A DNA stretch of 64,000 bases, taken from assembly GCA_936936565.1 (NCBI GenBank), contig CAKZIX010000124.1, forward strand, positions 1 through 64,000, in the 5' to 3' direction. Position numbers and translations under genes: made by a program. Shown here piece by piece: positions 27,144 to 35,003 of the stretch (its first letter is position 1; each line of letters opens with the position of its first letter). The stretch comes from an uncultured Nocardiaceae bacterium. Its GTDB lineage: Bacteria; Actinomycetota; Actinomycetes; Mycobacteriales; Mycobacteriaceae. Below the pieces are notes generated by a model that searched no databases, was not told the origin of the DNA, and was given only the letters and a program-made list of their open reading frames with translations.

Positions 27144-27508
27144 AGAGAACATCCTGCTTATCTCCTTATTTTTAGCTCAGTGGGAACATCTATACGGTGC
27201 ACAAGAAAAATTTATGTGGCATAGGACAAGCATGTTTGTTAATCTAGCTGCATGATCAATGCACACGTTATTTTCTCTAGCACCGCTCATGACGCGTTGC
27301 GGAGCATGTGCATGTGTATGTGTATGGCTGGCTGCCAGTCACGAATGTAGTGCTATAAATTCTTTTCTTTGTGTAGCTGCACTACACCGGTAGCCATTTT
27401 CTTTTTCTTTTCCGTTCTTTTCTGTAAGAACATCGCTCTGTCGCAACTGCTTTAGCATTGCCTTACCACTGCTTTAGCGCAGCCTATTAAAGAAAGCCCT
27501 ACACAACA
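27144..27508. other. Intergenic region upstream of ROK regulator
   Basis: 365 bases, T-rich toward the 3' end. TGCATGATCAATGCA (about 27249-27263) is a small palindrome, and GCATGTGTATGTGTATG near 27310 is a short imperfect repeat. Neither matches a known site. No gene is seen; the ROK gene promoter is expected here. Confidence 0.4.
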
Positions 27509-28885
27509 ATGTCTTATACTGCATCTTCTTCCACCATTTCTCCACGACGTTCCCCGGCTACTTCAACTGTTCCTACTATTGCTTCTGGTTCGCTATCTGG
27601 CAGTGCTGTACGGAAAACTTCTACTGGCCTGCGCCGACAGAACACTTCACAGAGCACTTCGCGGAGTACTTCGATTACTCCTCGCCCTTGGGTACCTGCT
27701 AGTGCTGGCTACATCATCAGTCCGCATCTCCAGCTGGGGGAGGGAACCGCTGCCCGTATTTTTCATCTTGCGCACACTGAAGAACCACTCCAGCGTGACC
27801 GTGCCGCAGCACTTACTGGTGTAAGCCGAGCAACTGTTAATCGCAGTGTCATTTCTCTTCTAGAGGCAGAATTACTAGAAGAGAGAGAAGATCTTACAGA
27901 ATTGGGAGCTGTTGGTCGGCCAGCTCTTCCCGTCACAGTACGGACAGATACGTACGCTGTATTAGGTATTTATATTGGTCGGTGGACGTCGTCCGTCACA
28001 CTTCATGATTTGCATGGAAAAATTCTTGGCGGAAAATATCTCCATCAGGGAATCGCTACTGTGGAAGCTCCCGGATCACTTCTATCGGATCTAGAGGAAG
28101 CGGCACTCTATGTACTGGGATACCGCGATAACCGTACCGTTATATGGGCGGGAGTCGCAGCAGAAGCGGTGGTAAGCGACGACGGTATCGTAAATGACAG
28201 CAGTGCTGGATGGCATGATATTGCCGTAGGCCAGTATTTTGCGGCTGGTCTGGGATTACCTATCTCGCTTGCATCCCATGTGGAGGCAATGAGCGCCGCC
28301 GAATTATGGAATACGTCAGTAGACGACGTAGCATCCTCCACCCTTTATATATATGCTCGAGAAACGCTCGGTATTGGCCAGACTTACAATAGCCAAGTTC
28401 ATCACAGTGCGACGGGTTCTGGTACGTTTGAGCACCTGACAGCTGGTCCCACTACACTCCTTGATCCTACAGGTGAAGGCACGGTGGGAAGTGCAGTTAA
28501 AGATTCTGCGATAGTCGCAGCAGCACGTGCTGCCGGAATTCCTGTTGAGACTGTTCCGCAATTGGTAGCGATAGCAGGGGATAGTAACAGTAAAGCGCAA
28601 ACAGAGGCGAAAACAATTCTGCGGGAACGAGCTGTCGTTCTAGGGGAGGCTGTTAGCTCCCTTGTCGGTCTTTTCAACCCCACTCGAGTGGTATTGGGGG
28701 GACAGGCTTTTACCGACTATCCAGACACCCTTAATCTGATTGCGTCACTTATTCACCAAAACAGCACAGATGTGGATATTCGCGTAACAGCTGCACGTGG
28801 ACGGGTTCAACAACAAGCAGCTGCAGCAGTAGCAATTACTGCCGTCGCCTACGACCCACTGCATGCGGTAGAGGGAGCACGCTAA
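27509..28885 (+). CDS. ROK-family transcriptional regulator (non-kinase)
   Basis: 458 aa. Residues 1-65 are low-complexity Ser/Thr with scattered Arg. A winged HTH follows at ~85-140 (RDRAAALTGVSRATVNRSVISLLEAEL), then a ROK domain. The sugar-kinase ATP motif and zinc cluster (CxCGxxGC) are missing, and the catalytic ND of the ENDANAAA motif is replaced (ASHVEAMSAAE), so it is a regulator, not a glucokinase. Its position after pyk suggests control linked to carbon metabolism; that is inference. ATG 27509 has only a weak upstream purine stretch. Confidence 0.75.
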   Translation: MSYTASSSTISPRRSPATSTVPTIASGSLSGSAVRKTSTGLRRQNTSQSTSRSTSITPRPWVPASAGYIISPHLQLGEGTAARIFHLAHTEEPLQRDRAAALTGVSRATVNRSVISLLEAELLEEREDLTELGAVGRPALPVTVRTDTYAVLGIYIGRWTSSVTLHDLHGKILGGKYLHQGIATVEAPGSLLSDLEEAALYVLGYRDNRTVIWAGVAAEAVVSDDGIVNDSSAGWHDIAVGQYFAAGLGLPISLASHVEAMSAAELWNTSVDDVASSTLYIYARETLGIGQTYNSQVHHSATGSGTFEHLTAGPTTLLDPTGEGTVGSAVKDSAIVAAARAAGIPVETVPQLVAIAGDSNSKAQTEAKTILRERAVVLGEAVSSLVGLFNPTRVVLGGQAFTDYPDTLNLIASLIHQNSTDVDIRVTAARGRVQQQAAAAVAITAVAYDPLHAVEGAR

Positions 28886-29277
28886 GAAGCGTAACGAGGA
28901 GCATAGTGAGGGACGGGAAAGAATACAGAAAGAACGTAGTGACTCCCCGTAGCAAGTAGTCAGTGGTCATCTGCGGATAGAGTAAGAAAAGGAACAAGAA
29001 AAAGTGCCCTCGGTGGGAGTCGAACCCACACTGGACGGGTTTTGAATCCGTTGCCTCTGCCAATTGGGCTACGAGGGCTCACTACTGTGTGAGGAGCATC
29101 GTTGTGTTAATCCGGTGCTCTGTTCTCGACTAGTTTAGTGGACAATACTCGCGAGAGAGAAATCGGTATGTGTGGGGTAAGTGTTACCAGTATGTCAATG
29201 GACTGTTTGTAGTGGTGGGAGGTAGAAAAGCGGACGTATCTTTCCTAGAGCGTGGAGAGATTGTCTAAGCTGGAGGA
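28886..29277. other. Intergenic region holding tRNA-Leu and polA leader
   Basis: 392 bases between the ROK regulator and polA. The minus-strand tRNA occupies 29005-29078. The rest shows no further gene; the stretch 29079-29277 must carry the tRNA promoter (minus) and the polA promoter (plus), of which only a TAAGCT hexamer 6 bases before the polA GTG is suggestive. Confidence 0.5.
29005..29078 (-). tRNA. tRNA-Leu (anticodon CAA), short variable arm
   Basis: 74 nt, full cloverleaf: acceptor GCCCTCG/CGAGGGC, D arm, anticodon arm ACGGA-TTCAAAA-CCCGT with anticodon CAA, T arm GTGGG/CCCAC, discriminator A, CCA not encoded. T-rich sequence follows on the minus strand. Two oddities: the variable region is only 5 nt, although tRNA-Leu is normally a class II tRNA with a long arm, and the last anticodon-stem pair is A-C. 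Confidence 0.85.
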
Positions 29278-31983
29278 GTGACTGTAGAAGATACTGCTAA
29301 TCGTCCTGTTGTTCTCCTTCTTGATGGGCATTCCATCGCTTTTCGTGCTTTTTATGCACTGCCACCAGAGGGTTTCACTACAAGCGGGGGGCAGCACACG
29401 AATGCGGTTTATGGTTTCCTTTCTATGTTGTCTCACCTTGTTACAGAAGAGAAGCCAGATTACATTGTGGCTGCTTTTGATGAGGGGAGTGGAACTTTCC
29501 GTCATCAGGAGTATCCCGCCTATAAAGCGCAGCGAGCCGAAACTCCGGCTGAGTTTATTGGGCAGGTGGAACTTCTGCGGGAGGTTCTACATGCACTTGG
29601 TATTCCTACCGTATCGAGTAGGGAGTATGAGGCGGATGATCTTATCGCGACACTGTCGTTGACTGCGAAGAATGAGGGTATGCAGTCCTTCATCTGTACT
29701 GGTGACCGAGACTCATTCCAGCTTATTGATGACGTCACGACGGTACTGTACCCAACGAAGGGTGTGTCGACGCTGGTGCGGTATACGCCGGAGAAGGTGA
29801 AGGAGCGCTATAACGTTACGCCGGCGCAGTATCCCGATATGGCGGCTTTGCGGGGGGATCCGTCAGATAATCTTCCGGGTGTTCCCAAGGTGGGGGAGAA
29901 GACAGCAGCTAAGTGGCTTAACCAGTATGGGTCGTTAGAAGCCATTCTTGAGAATAAAGACAATATTAAAGGCAAGGTGGGGGAGAATCTGCGTAGCCAT
30001 ATCGAGGATGTAGAGCGGAATGCGTACCTTACCAAGATGGTTCGGAATGTGGAGATGGATCTTTCTTTTGCTGACGCAGCCCGCTCAGCGGTCGATGAAG
30101 ATTCTGTGAACGCGCTATTTGACAAGTTAGAATTCGGTACTCGTTTGCGGGAGAGAGTTTTTAAAGCATTTGCGCTTTCTTCTGGTGCAGAGACGTCGTC
30201 TTTTACGGCACCTGAACTTGCTGTTACGGTGGCGCATATGGGGGATGTTGCATCGTGGCTGCAGAACTATGGTCGTCAGGAGGGAACCTATGGTGTGGTA
30301 GTAGCAGGTACTGAAAGTATTCTTGCGGGGGATGTGGATGCTGTCGCTATTGCCAGCCCTGCAGGTCAGCAAATGGTGTGCACCACAACGGAGTTAAATC
30401 CTGATGATGAGGTTGCTTTGGGAGAGTGGCTTGCTGATGAGGCGATTCACAAGGCATTACATGATGCGAAGATGGCGGCGCATTGTTTAGCCGGTCGAGA
30501 CTGGCATATTGGCGGGGTGTGCTGTGATACTCTTGTCGCCTCGTACCTTATTCTTCCTGGTCAACGTAACTTTAATTTTACTGATGTGGTGGAGCGGCAC
30601 ATGGGTGTCACTCTTGAATCAGCTGATAAGGGACAGTTGACCCTAGTAGATGTTGCAGAAAATAACGACCGGTACTGGGAGAGTCTGGCGGAGCGAGCTG
30701 TATATGTTCTGCTACTTGCTACGCAACTTGCACACGATCTGGAAGATTATGGGGAGACTCGGCTGTTCCATGAGATGGAGATGCCACTGGTAATGGTGCT
30801 ACAGCGAATGGAACATGATGGCATTGCTGTATCTCCTCGCGCTCTGCATGATTTGGAAAAGGATTTTGCGGAGCAGGCGGCGTTGATGGAGCGAGAAGCT
30901 CATGAGTCTATTGGTGACGATACCGTCAACATTGGATCTCCTAAGCAACTGCAGACGGTCCTTTTTGATCAGTTGGGTATGTCAAAAACGAAGAAGACAA
31001 AAACTGGCCATTCCACTAACGCGGAATCGTTGGAAAAGCTTTATGTCAAGTACGGGCATCCTTTCCTGGCCGCAGTATTGGGTTATCGCGCCGCCATGAA
31101 ACTGAAGACAACGGTGACAGGGCTTATTAACGCCGTTGGCGATGATGAGCGAATTCATACTACGTTTAATCAAACTATTACGACGACGGGCCGACTCTCG
31201 TCGACGGATCCTAATCTGCAGAACATTCCCGTGCGAACTGATGACGGTAAACGTATCCGCGATGTGTTTGTAGCAGGAAAGGGGTATGAGGGGCTCCTCA
31301 CTGCCGATTATTCGCAGATTGAAATGCGAGTGATGGCTCACTTATCGAAGGATGAAGGGCTTATTGAGGCATTCCGGAGGGGTGAAGATCTACATTCCTA
31401 TGTGGGGTCGATAGCGTTCAACGTTCCTATCGATGAAGTAACTCCGGAGCTACGTCGTCGCACTAAGGCGATGAGTTATGGTCTTGCCTATGGGCTGTCT
31501 CCTTTCGGTTTGGCACGGCAGCTGAATATCCCTATCGCTGATGCAAAAGACTTTATGAATAACTACTTTGCTCGTTTTGGGGGAGTACGCGATTATCTCC
31601 ATGATGTGGTGGAGGAAGCCCGTAAGACGGGATATACGGAGACAATGTTCGGGCGGCGCCGTTATTTGCCGGAACTCACATCTAGTAATCGAGTTGCACG
31701 GGAAAATGCGGAGCGGGCCGCACTGAACGCACCTATCCAGGGTACTGCGGCGGACATTATTAAGATTGCAATGCTGCATGTTGATGATGCTTTGCAGGAA
31801 GCTGGTTTACACTCCCGAGTGCTTCTGCAGGTTCATGATGAGCTTGTTTGTGAAGTTGCCCAAGGTGAGAGGGAAGAATTGGAGAAACTCGTTACCACGT
31901 GCATGGACAGTGCTGTAGAGCTTAGTGTGCCGCTGGAGGTATCAACGGGTTTTGGTACTACGTGGAATGCTGCTGCCCATTAG
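29278..31983 (+). CDS. polA: DNA polymerase I
   Basis: 901 aa. An N-terminal 5' nuclease (LLLDGHSIAFRAFYALP; VSREYEADDLIATL; GVPKVGEKTA) is followed by a central exonuclease-like domain without recognisable catalytic carboxylates. The polymerase has motif A DYSQIEMRVMAH, motif B RRRTKAMSYGLAYGLS and motif C QVHDELVCE. This is the usual actinobacterial form. GTG 29278 directly abuts GGAGGA, too close for normal use; TAAGCT six bases upstream could be a -10 of a leaderless message. Confidence 0.95.
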   Translation: MTVEDTANRPVVLLLDGHSIAFRAFYALPPEGFTTSGGQHTNAVYGFLSMLSHLVTEEKPDYIVAAFDEGSGTFRHQEYPAYKAQRAETPAEFIGQVELLREVLHALGIPTVSSREYEADDLIATLSLTAKNEGMQSFICTGDRDSFQLIDDVTTVLYPTKGVSTLVRYTPEKVKERYNVTPAQYPDMAALRGDPSDNLPGVPKVGEKTAAKWLNQYGSLEAILENKDNIKGKVGENLRSHIEDVERNAYLTKMVRNVEMDLSFADAARSAVDEDSVNALFDKLEFGTRLRERVFKAFALSSGAETSSFTAPELAVTVAHMGDVASWLQNYGRQEGTYGVVVAGTESILAGDVDAVAIASPAGQQMVCTTTELNPDDEVALGEWLADEAIHKALHDAKMAAHCLAGRDWHIGGVCCDTLVASYLILPGQRNFNFTDVVERHMGVTLESADKGQLTLVDVAENNDRYWESLAERAVYVLLLATQLAHDLEDYGETRLFHEMEMPLVMVLQRMEHDGIAVSPRALHDLEKDFAEQAALMEREAHESIGDDTVNIGSPKQLQTVLFDQLGMSKTKKTKTGHSTNAESLEKLYVKYGHPFLAAVLGYRAAMKLKTTVTGLINAVGDDERIHTTFNQTITTTGRLSSTDPNLQNIPVRTDDGKRIRDVFVAGKGYEGLLTADYSQIEMRVMAHLSKDEGLIEAFRRGEDLHSYVGSIAFNVPIDEVTPELRRRTKAMSYGLAYGLSPFGLARQLNIPIADAKDFMNNYFARFGGVRDYLHDVVEEARKTGYTETMFGRRRYLPELTSSNRVARENAERAALNAPIQGTAADIIKIAMLHVDDALQEAGLHSRVLLQVHDELVCEVAQGEREELEKLVTTCMDSAVELSVPLEVSTGFGTTWNAAAH

Positions 31984-32157
31984 ATGAATGGTTGATTACC
32001 AGCGTTAATGTAGCTTGTTTCAGACTTTGATGAGCGGTAACATCATATGCTGTATGTGTTCCGTCCGGGGTGCAGTGTTCCATCTCGGGTTGCGGGCACA
32101 CAATAAGAATCATTCACGAACACCTGATACATTCCGTAGTCCGGAGTTACCAACCCT

Positions 32158-33630
32158 ATGACCACTACTAACAACACTCAGCAGGTAGCCGTTAACGATA
32201 TTGGCACTGCTGAGGACTTCCTCGCTGCTGTTGATGCCACTATTAAATACTTCAATGATGGTGACATCGTCGAGGGCACCGTCGTCAAGATCGACCACGA
32301 TGAGGTTCTTCTCGACATCGGTTACAAAACTGAAGGCGTCATCCTTTCCCGTGAGCTTTCCATCAAGCATGATGTTGATCCCAACGAAATCGTTGAAGTT
32401 GGCGACACCATCGAGGCTCTCGTTCTCACGAAGGAAGATAAAGAAGGCCGTCTGATGCTGTCCAAGAAGCGCGCTCAGTACGAGCGTGCATGGGGCACCA
32501 TTGAAGAACTCAAAGAAAAAGACGAGCCGGTCAAGGGAACCGTTATCGAGGTTGTCAAGGGTGGCCTCATCATGGATATCGGACTACGTGGCTTCCTTCC
32601 TGCTTCCCTTGTAGAGATGCGTCGCGTTCGCGACCTGCAGCCCTACGTTGGTCGAGAACTTGAAGCCAAGATCATCGAACTCGACAAGAACCGCAACAAC
32701 GTTGTGCTTTCCCGTCGTGCCTTCCTTGAACAGACTCAGTCTGAGGTTCGTTCCGAATTCCTCAACCAGCTGCAGAAGGGGCAGATCCGCAAGGGTGTTG
32801 TTTCTTCCATCGTCAACTTTGGTGCCTTCGTGGACCTGGGCGGCGTAGACGGACTCGTTCACGTTTCCGAACTTTCGTGGAAGCACATCGATCACCCGTC
32901 TGAGGTTGTCGAGGTTGGCCAGGAAGTCACTGTTGAGGTCCTCGATGTTGATATGGATCGCGAACGCGTTTCCCTGTCTCTCAAGGCCACTCAGGAAGAT
33001 CCTTGGCGCCAGTTCGCCCGTACCCACGCTATCGGCCAGATCGTGCCTGGCAAGGTCACCAAGCTCGTTCCGTTCGGTGCGTTCGTGCGCGTCGAAGAGG
33101 GCATCGAGGGCCTGGTGCACATCTCCGAGCTGGCCGAGCGCCACGTCGAGGTCCCGGATCAGGTCGTCAACGTCGGCGACGACGCGATGGTCAAGGTCAT
33201 CGACATCGACCTCGAGCGTCGCCGCATCTCGCTGTCGCTGAAGCAGGCCAACGAGGACTACACCGCCGAGTTCGACCCGTCGAAGTACGGCATGGCCGAC
33301 AGCTACGACGAGCAGGGCAACTACATCTACCCCGAGGGCTTCGATCCCGAGACCAGCGAATGGCTCGAGGGCTTCGACAAGCAGCGCGAGGAGTGGGAAG
33401 GCCGCTACACCGAGGCCGAGCGTCGCCACAAGATGCACACCGCGCAGATGGAGCGCATGGCGGCCGACGAGGCTGCCGAGGCTGCGGCCGGTGGCAGCAG
33501 CGCGGGCGGCAACTACTCCTCGGAAAGCACCGGGAGCACGTCGGCTTCCGACAGTGGCTCGCAGGGCGGCTCGCTCGCCAGCGACGCCCAGCTCGCGGCC
33601 CTGCGCGAGAAGCTGTCGGGCAACAACTGA
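32158..33630 (+). CDS. rpsA: 30S ribosomal protein S1 (hybrid reading frame)
   Basis: 490 aa, four S1 OB-fold repeats (starting near residues 36, 121, 208, 292) and an acidic Ala/Gly/Ser-rich tail, complete for an actinobacterial S1. The first ~300 codons use GTT for valine more than twenty times, plus CGT, CTT, GAA and AAA. After the GTT at 33067-33069 no GTT occurs and codons are almost only C/G-ending. The protein remains continuous. The gene appears to be the 5' part of one organism's rpsA joined to the 3' part of another's within the fourth S1 repeat. Confidence 0.93.
   Translation: MTTTNNTQQVAVNDIGTAEDFLAAVDATIKYFNDGDIVEGTVVKIDHDEVLLDIGYKTEGVILSRELSIKHDVDPNEIVEVGDTIEALVLTKEDKEGRLMLSKKRAQYERAWGTIEELKEKDEPVKGTVIEVVKGGLIMDIGLRGFLPASLVEMRRVRDLQPYVGRELEAKIIELDKNRNNVVLSRRAFLEQTQSEVRSEFLNQLQKGQIRKGVVSSIVNFGAFVDLGGVDGLVHVSELSWKHIDHPSEVVEVGQEVTVEVLDVDMDRERVSLSLKATQEDPWRQFARTHAIGQIVPGKVTKLVPFGAFVRVEEGIEGLVHISELAERHVEVPDQVVNVGDDAMVKVIDIDLERRRISLSLKQANEDYTAEFDPSKYGMADSYDEQGNYIYPEGFDPETSEWLEGFDKQREEWEGRYTEAERRHKMHTAQMERMAADEAAEAAAGGSSAGGNYSSESTGSTSASDSGSQGGSLASDAQLAALREKLSGNN
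33040..33100. other. Probable junction between two genomes inside rpsA
   Basis: Codon use and GC content change abruptly here and stay changed for ~33 kb on each side. The local sequence encodes the conserved fourth S1 domain (PGKVTKLVPFGAFVRVEEG), a place where rpsA of related genera can share identical words. The exact base cannot be fixed by eye, since S1 genes use C-ending codons on both sides. Confidence 0.8.
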
Positions 33631-33660
33631 CACATAGCTGTCGGGCACAACCGATCAGCC

Positions 33661-33697
33661 GGAAAGGCCCCGCTCCCGTTGGGAGCGGGGCCTTTCC
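33661..33697. terminator. Terminator between rpsA and the cyclase gene
   Basis: Perfect 17-bp GC-rich stem (33661-33677, 33681-33697) with a GTT loop, between two convergent genes. It has no T-run on either strand, as is common in high-GC actinobacteria. Likely bidirectional. Confidence 0.8.
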
Positions 33698-33714
33698 GCG
33701 TCGTGTGGATCCGG

Positions 33715-34608
33715 TCAGCCGACGATCGCGTAGGCGCGCACTGGAAAGGTGCCGAAGCCCTCGATCAGCGGCGGTGCCGCGTGCAGCCGCGCGCCGCTGA
33801 CCGGCACTGCGGCGAGGTTCGTAAGGTGTTCCAGGACCGGGATTTTCGCGCCGAGCAAGATCGTGTGGGCGGGTCGCTCGCCGCCGGAAGCGGTGTCGTC
33901 GATGTTCACCGAGTCGATGCCGACGAGCGCGGCGCCGTGGTCGGCGAGGAACTGAGCGCCCTCGGCGTTCAGGAAGGGCGCCGGGTCGCCGTAGTGCGGT
34001 GTGTCCCAGTGCTTGTCCCAGCCGGTGTGCAGCAGGACGGCCTTGCCTGCGACGTCGACGTGGGCCAGCGCCGCCGCACCGGTGCCCCGGGCGCCGCCAT
34101 CGAGTCGGACGATGCAGATCGGCACGTCGGCAACCGATTCCAGCGCGACGCCGGACAGGTCGTGGCCGTCGGCGTAGCGGTGGTAGGGACTGTCCAGGTA
34201 GGTACCGGTGTTGCCCACCATCGAGATGTGGCCGATCTCGAATTCGGTTCCGGGCGCGTAGATTCCACGTGATTGCTCCCGGCTGACATGTGCGCTGATC
34301 GTCGGCGCGGGCAGGCCGGGGTAGGTGACGAGTCCGGCGCGGATGACACGCGACAGCTCGATGAGCCGGGCCTGTGGTGCCGCGGCTTCGACGCCGCGTG
34401 AACCACGGTGCGGCTCTTCGACGATCGTGAAGGGGTCGAGCACGACCGTGTCGACCATGAGCAGGCCCAAGTGGCGGACCAGAAGCTGCGCGACATCGTC
34501 GGGCGTGACGTCGGGTCCCGGCACGTCGAGCCGGAAGCCTCGGGTTTGCAGGTCGCCGCCGTTGCTGAACGTGATAGCGGCATCGAATACCGCGCGATGT
34601 TCGGTCAT
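33715..34608 (-). CDS. Cyclase-family (kynurenine formamidase-like) protein
   Basis: 297 aa from ATG 34608. Residues ~1-70 form an extra N-terminal domain (FDAAITFSNGGDLQTRGF...), then the PF04199-type cyclase domain. The metal motif normally written HxGTHxDxPxH reads here NTGTYLDSPYHRYADGHD, with two of the usual histidines replaced (N and Y); a subgroup with this form exists as far as I recall. A later VGIDSVNIDD segment is conserved. The substrate is unknown. Alternative GTG/ATG starts lie up to 15 bases upstream. Confidence 0.75.
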   Translation of the reverse strand: MTEHRAVFDAAITFSNGGDLQTRGFRLDVPGPDVTPDDVAQLLVRHLGLLMVDTVVLDPFTIVEEPHRGSRGVEAAAPQARLIELSRVIRAGLVTYPGLPAPTISAHVSREQSRGIYAPGTEFEIGHISMVGNTGTYLDSPYHRYADGHDLSGVALESVADVPICIVRLDGGARGTGAAALAHVDVAGKAVLLHTGWDKHWDTPHYGDPAPFLNAEGAQFLADHGAALVGIDSVNIDDTASGGERPAHTILLGAKIPVLEHLTNLAAVPVSGARLHAAPPLIEGFGTFPVRAYAIVG

Positions 34609-34624
34609 CGTCCGAAAATACAAG

Positions 34625-34652
34625 TAGCCCAGCCGAGTCGGACCGGGCTACC
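34625..34652. repeat. Nested inverted repeat upstream of the cyclase gene
   Basis: GTAGCCC at 34624-34630 pairs with GGGCTAC at 34645-34651, with CCGAGTCGG inside. It lies between the small minus-strand gene and the cyclase start, so it could end the former's message. Confidence 0.4.
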
Positions 34653-34669
34653 CGATATGGGCGATGAGC

Positions 34670-34882
34670 TCAGCTGGCCGGAGCCGGCACCCATCTGGCT
34701 GCGGCGAGCGACGGGCGCCTCCGGATCGCGGCGAAACTGTGCCGCGCAGGAACGACCAGTGCGGTGAACCAGCTGCGCCGGTGCTCCGCGAGTGCAGCCG
34801 CAACCTCGGGAATCAGGACACAGTGCATCCCGTTTTCCATGCCCAGACGGTGGCGACCCGCCTGGTGTCGATTGCTGCGCAT
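34670..34882 (-). CDS. Small hypothetical protein (70 aa)
   Basis: Starts at ATG 34882 with AGAGGAG five bases upstream, which is good support for real translation. The protein is basic and alanine-rich (MRSNRHQAGRHRLG..., HRRSWFTALVVPARHS) with no known motif and no signal peptide. It is divergent from coaE and upstream of the cyclase gene on the same strand. Function unknown. Confidence 0.5.
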   Translation of the reverse strand: MRSNRHQAGRHRLGMENGMHCVLIPEVAAALAEHRRSWFTALVVPARHSFAAIRRRPSLAAARWVPAPAS

Positions 34883-35003
34883 CGTCTCCTCTGTTCTCTG
34901 CTGGTCTAGCTGGTTAGCCGATCCGAACGTATCCGAGCGTTTGTTATTCGTGGTGCATTTGAGGCTTGTTACGACGGCGTGTCGGAATGAGAGACTGAAT
35001 CCC

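Noticed and set aside
27300..27330. GCATGTGTATGTGTATG as a microsatellite or regulatory repeat
   Set aside because: Only a few imperfect units; no symmetry or partner copy was found.
29260..29280. GGAGGA as ribosome binding site for polA GTG 29278
   Set aside because: The purine run touches the start codon with no spacer; it would only fit a later start, and the protein family begins near this GTG.
32158..33630. Natural horizontal transfer of the 3' half of rpsA
   Set aside because: The high-GC state does not return to the left-hand style within the following 30 kb, so a local transfer cannot explain it; a chimeric contig fits better.
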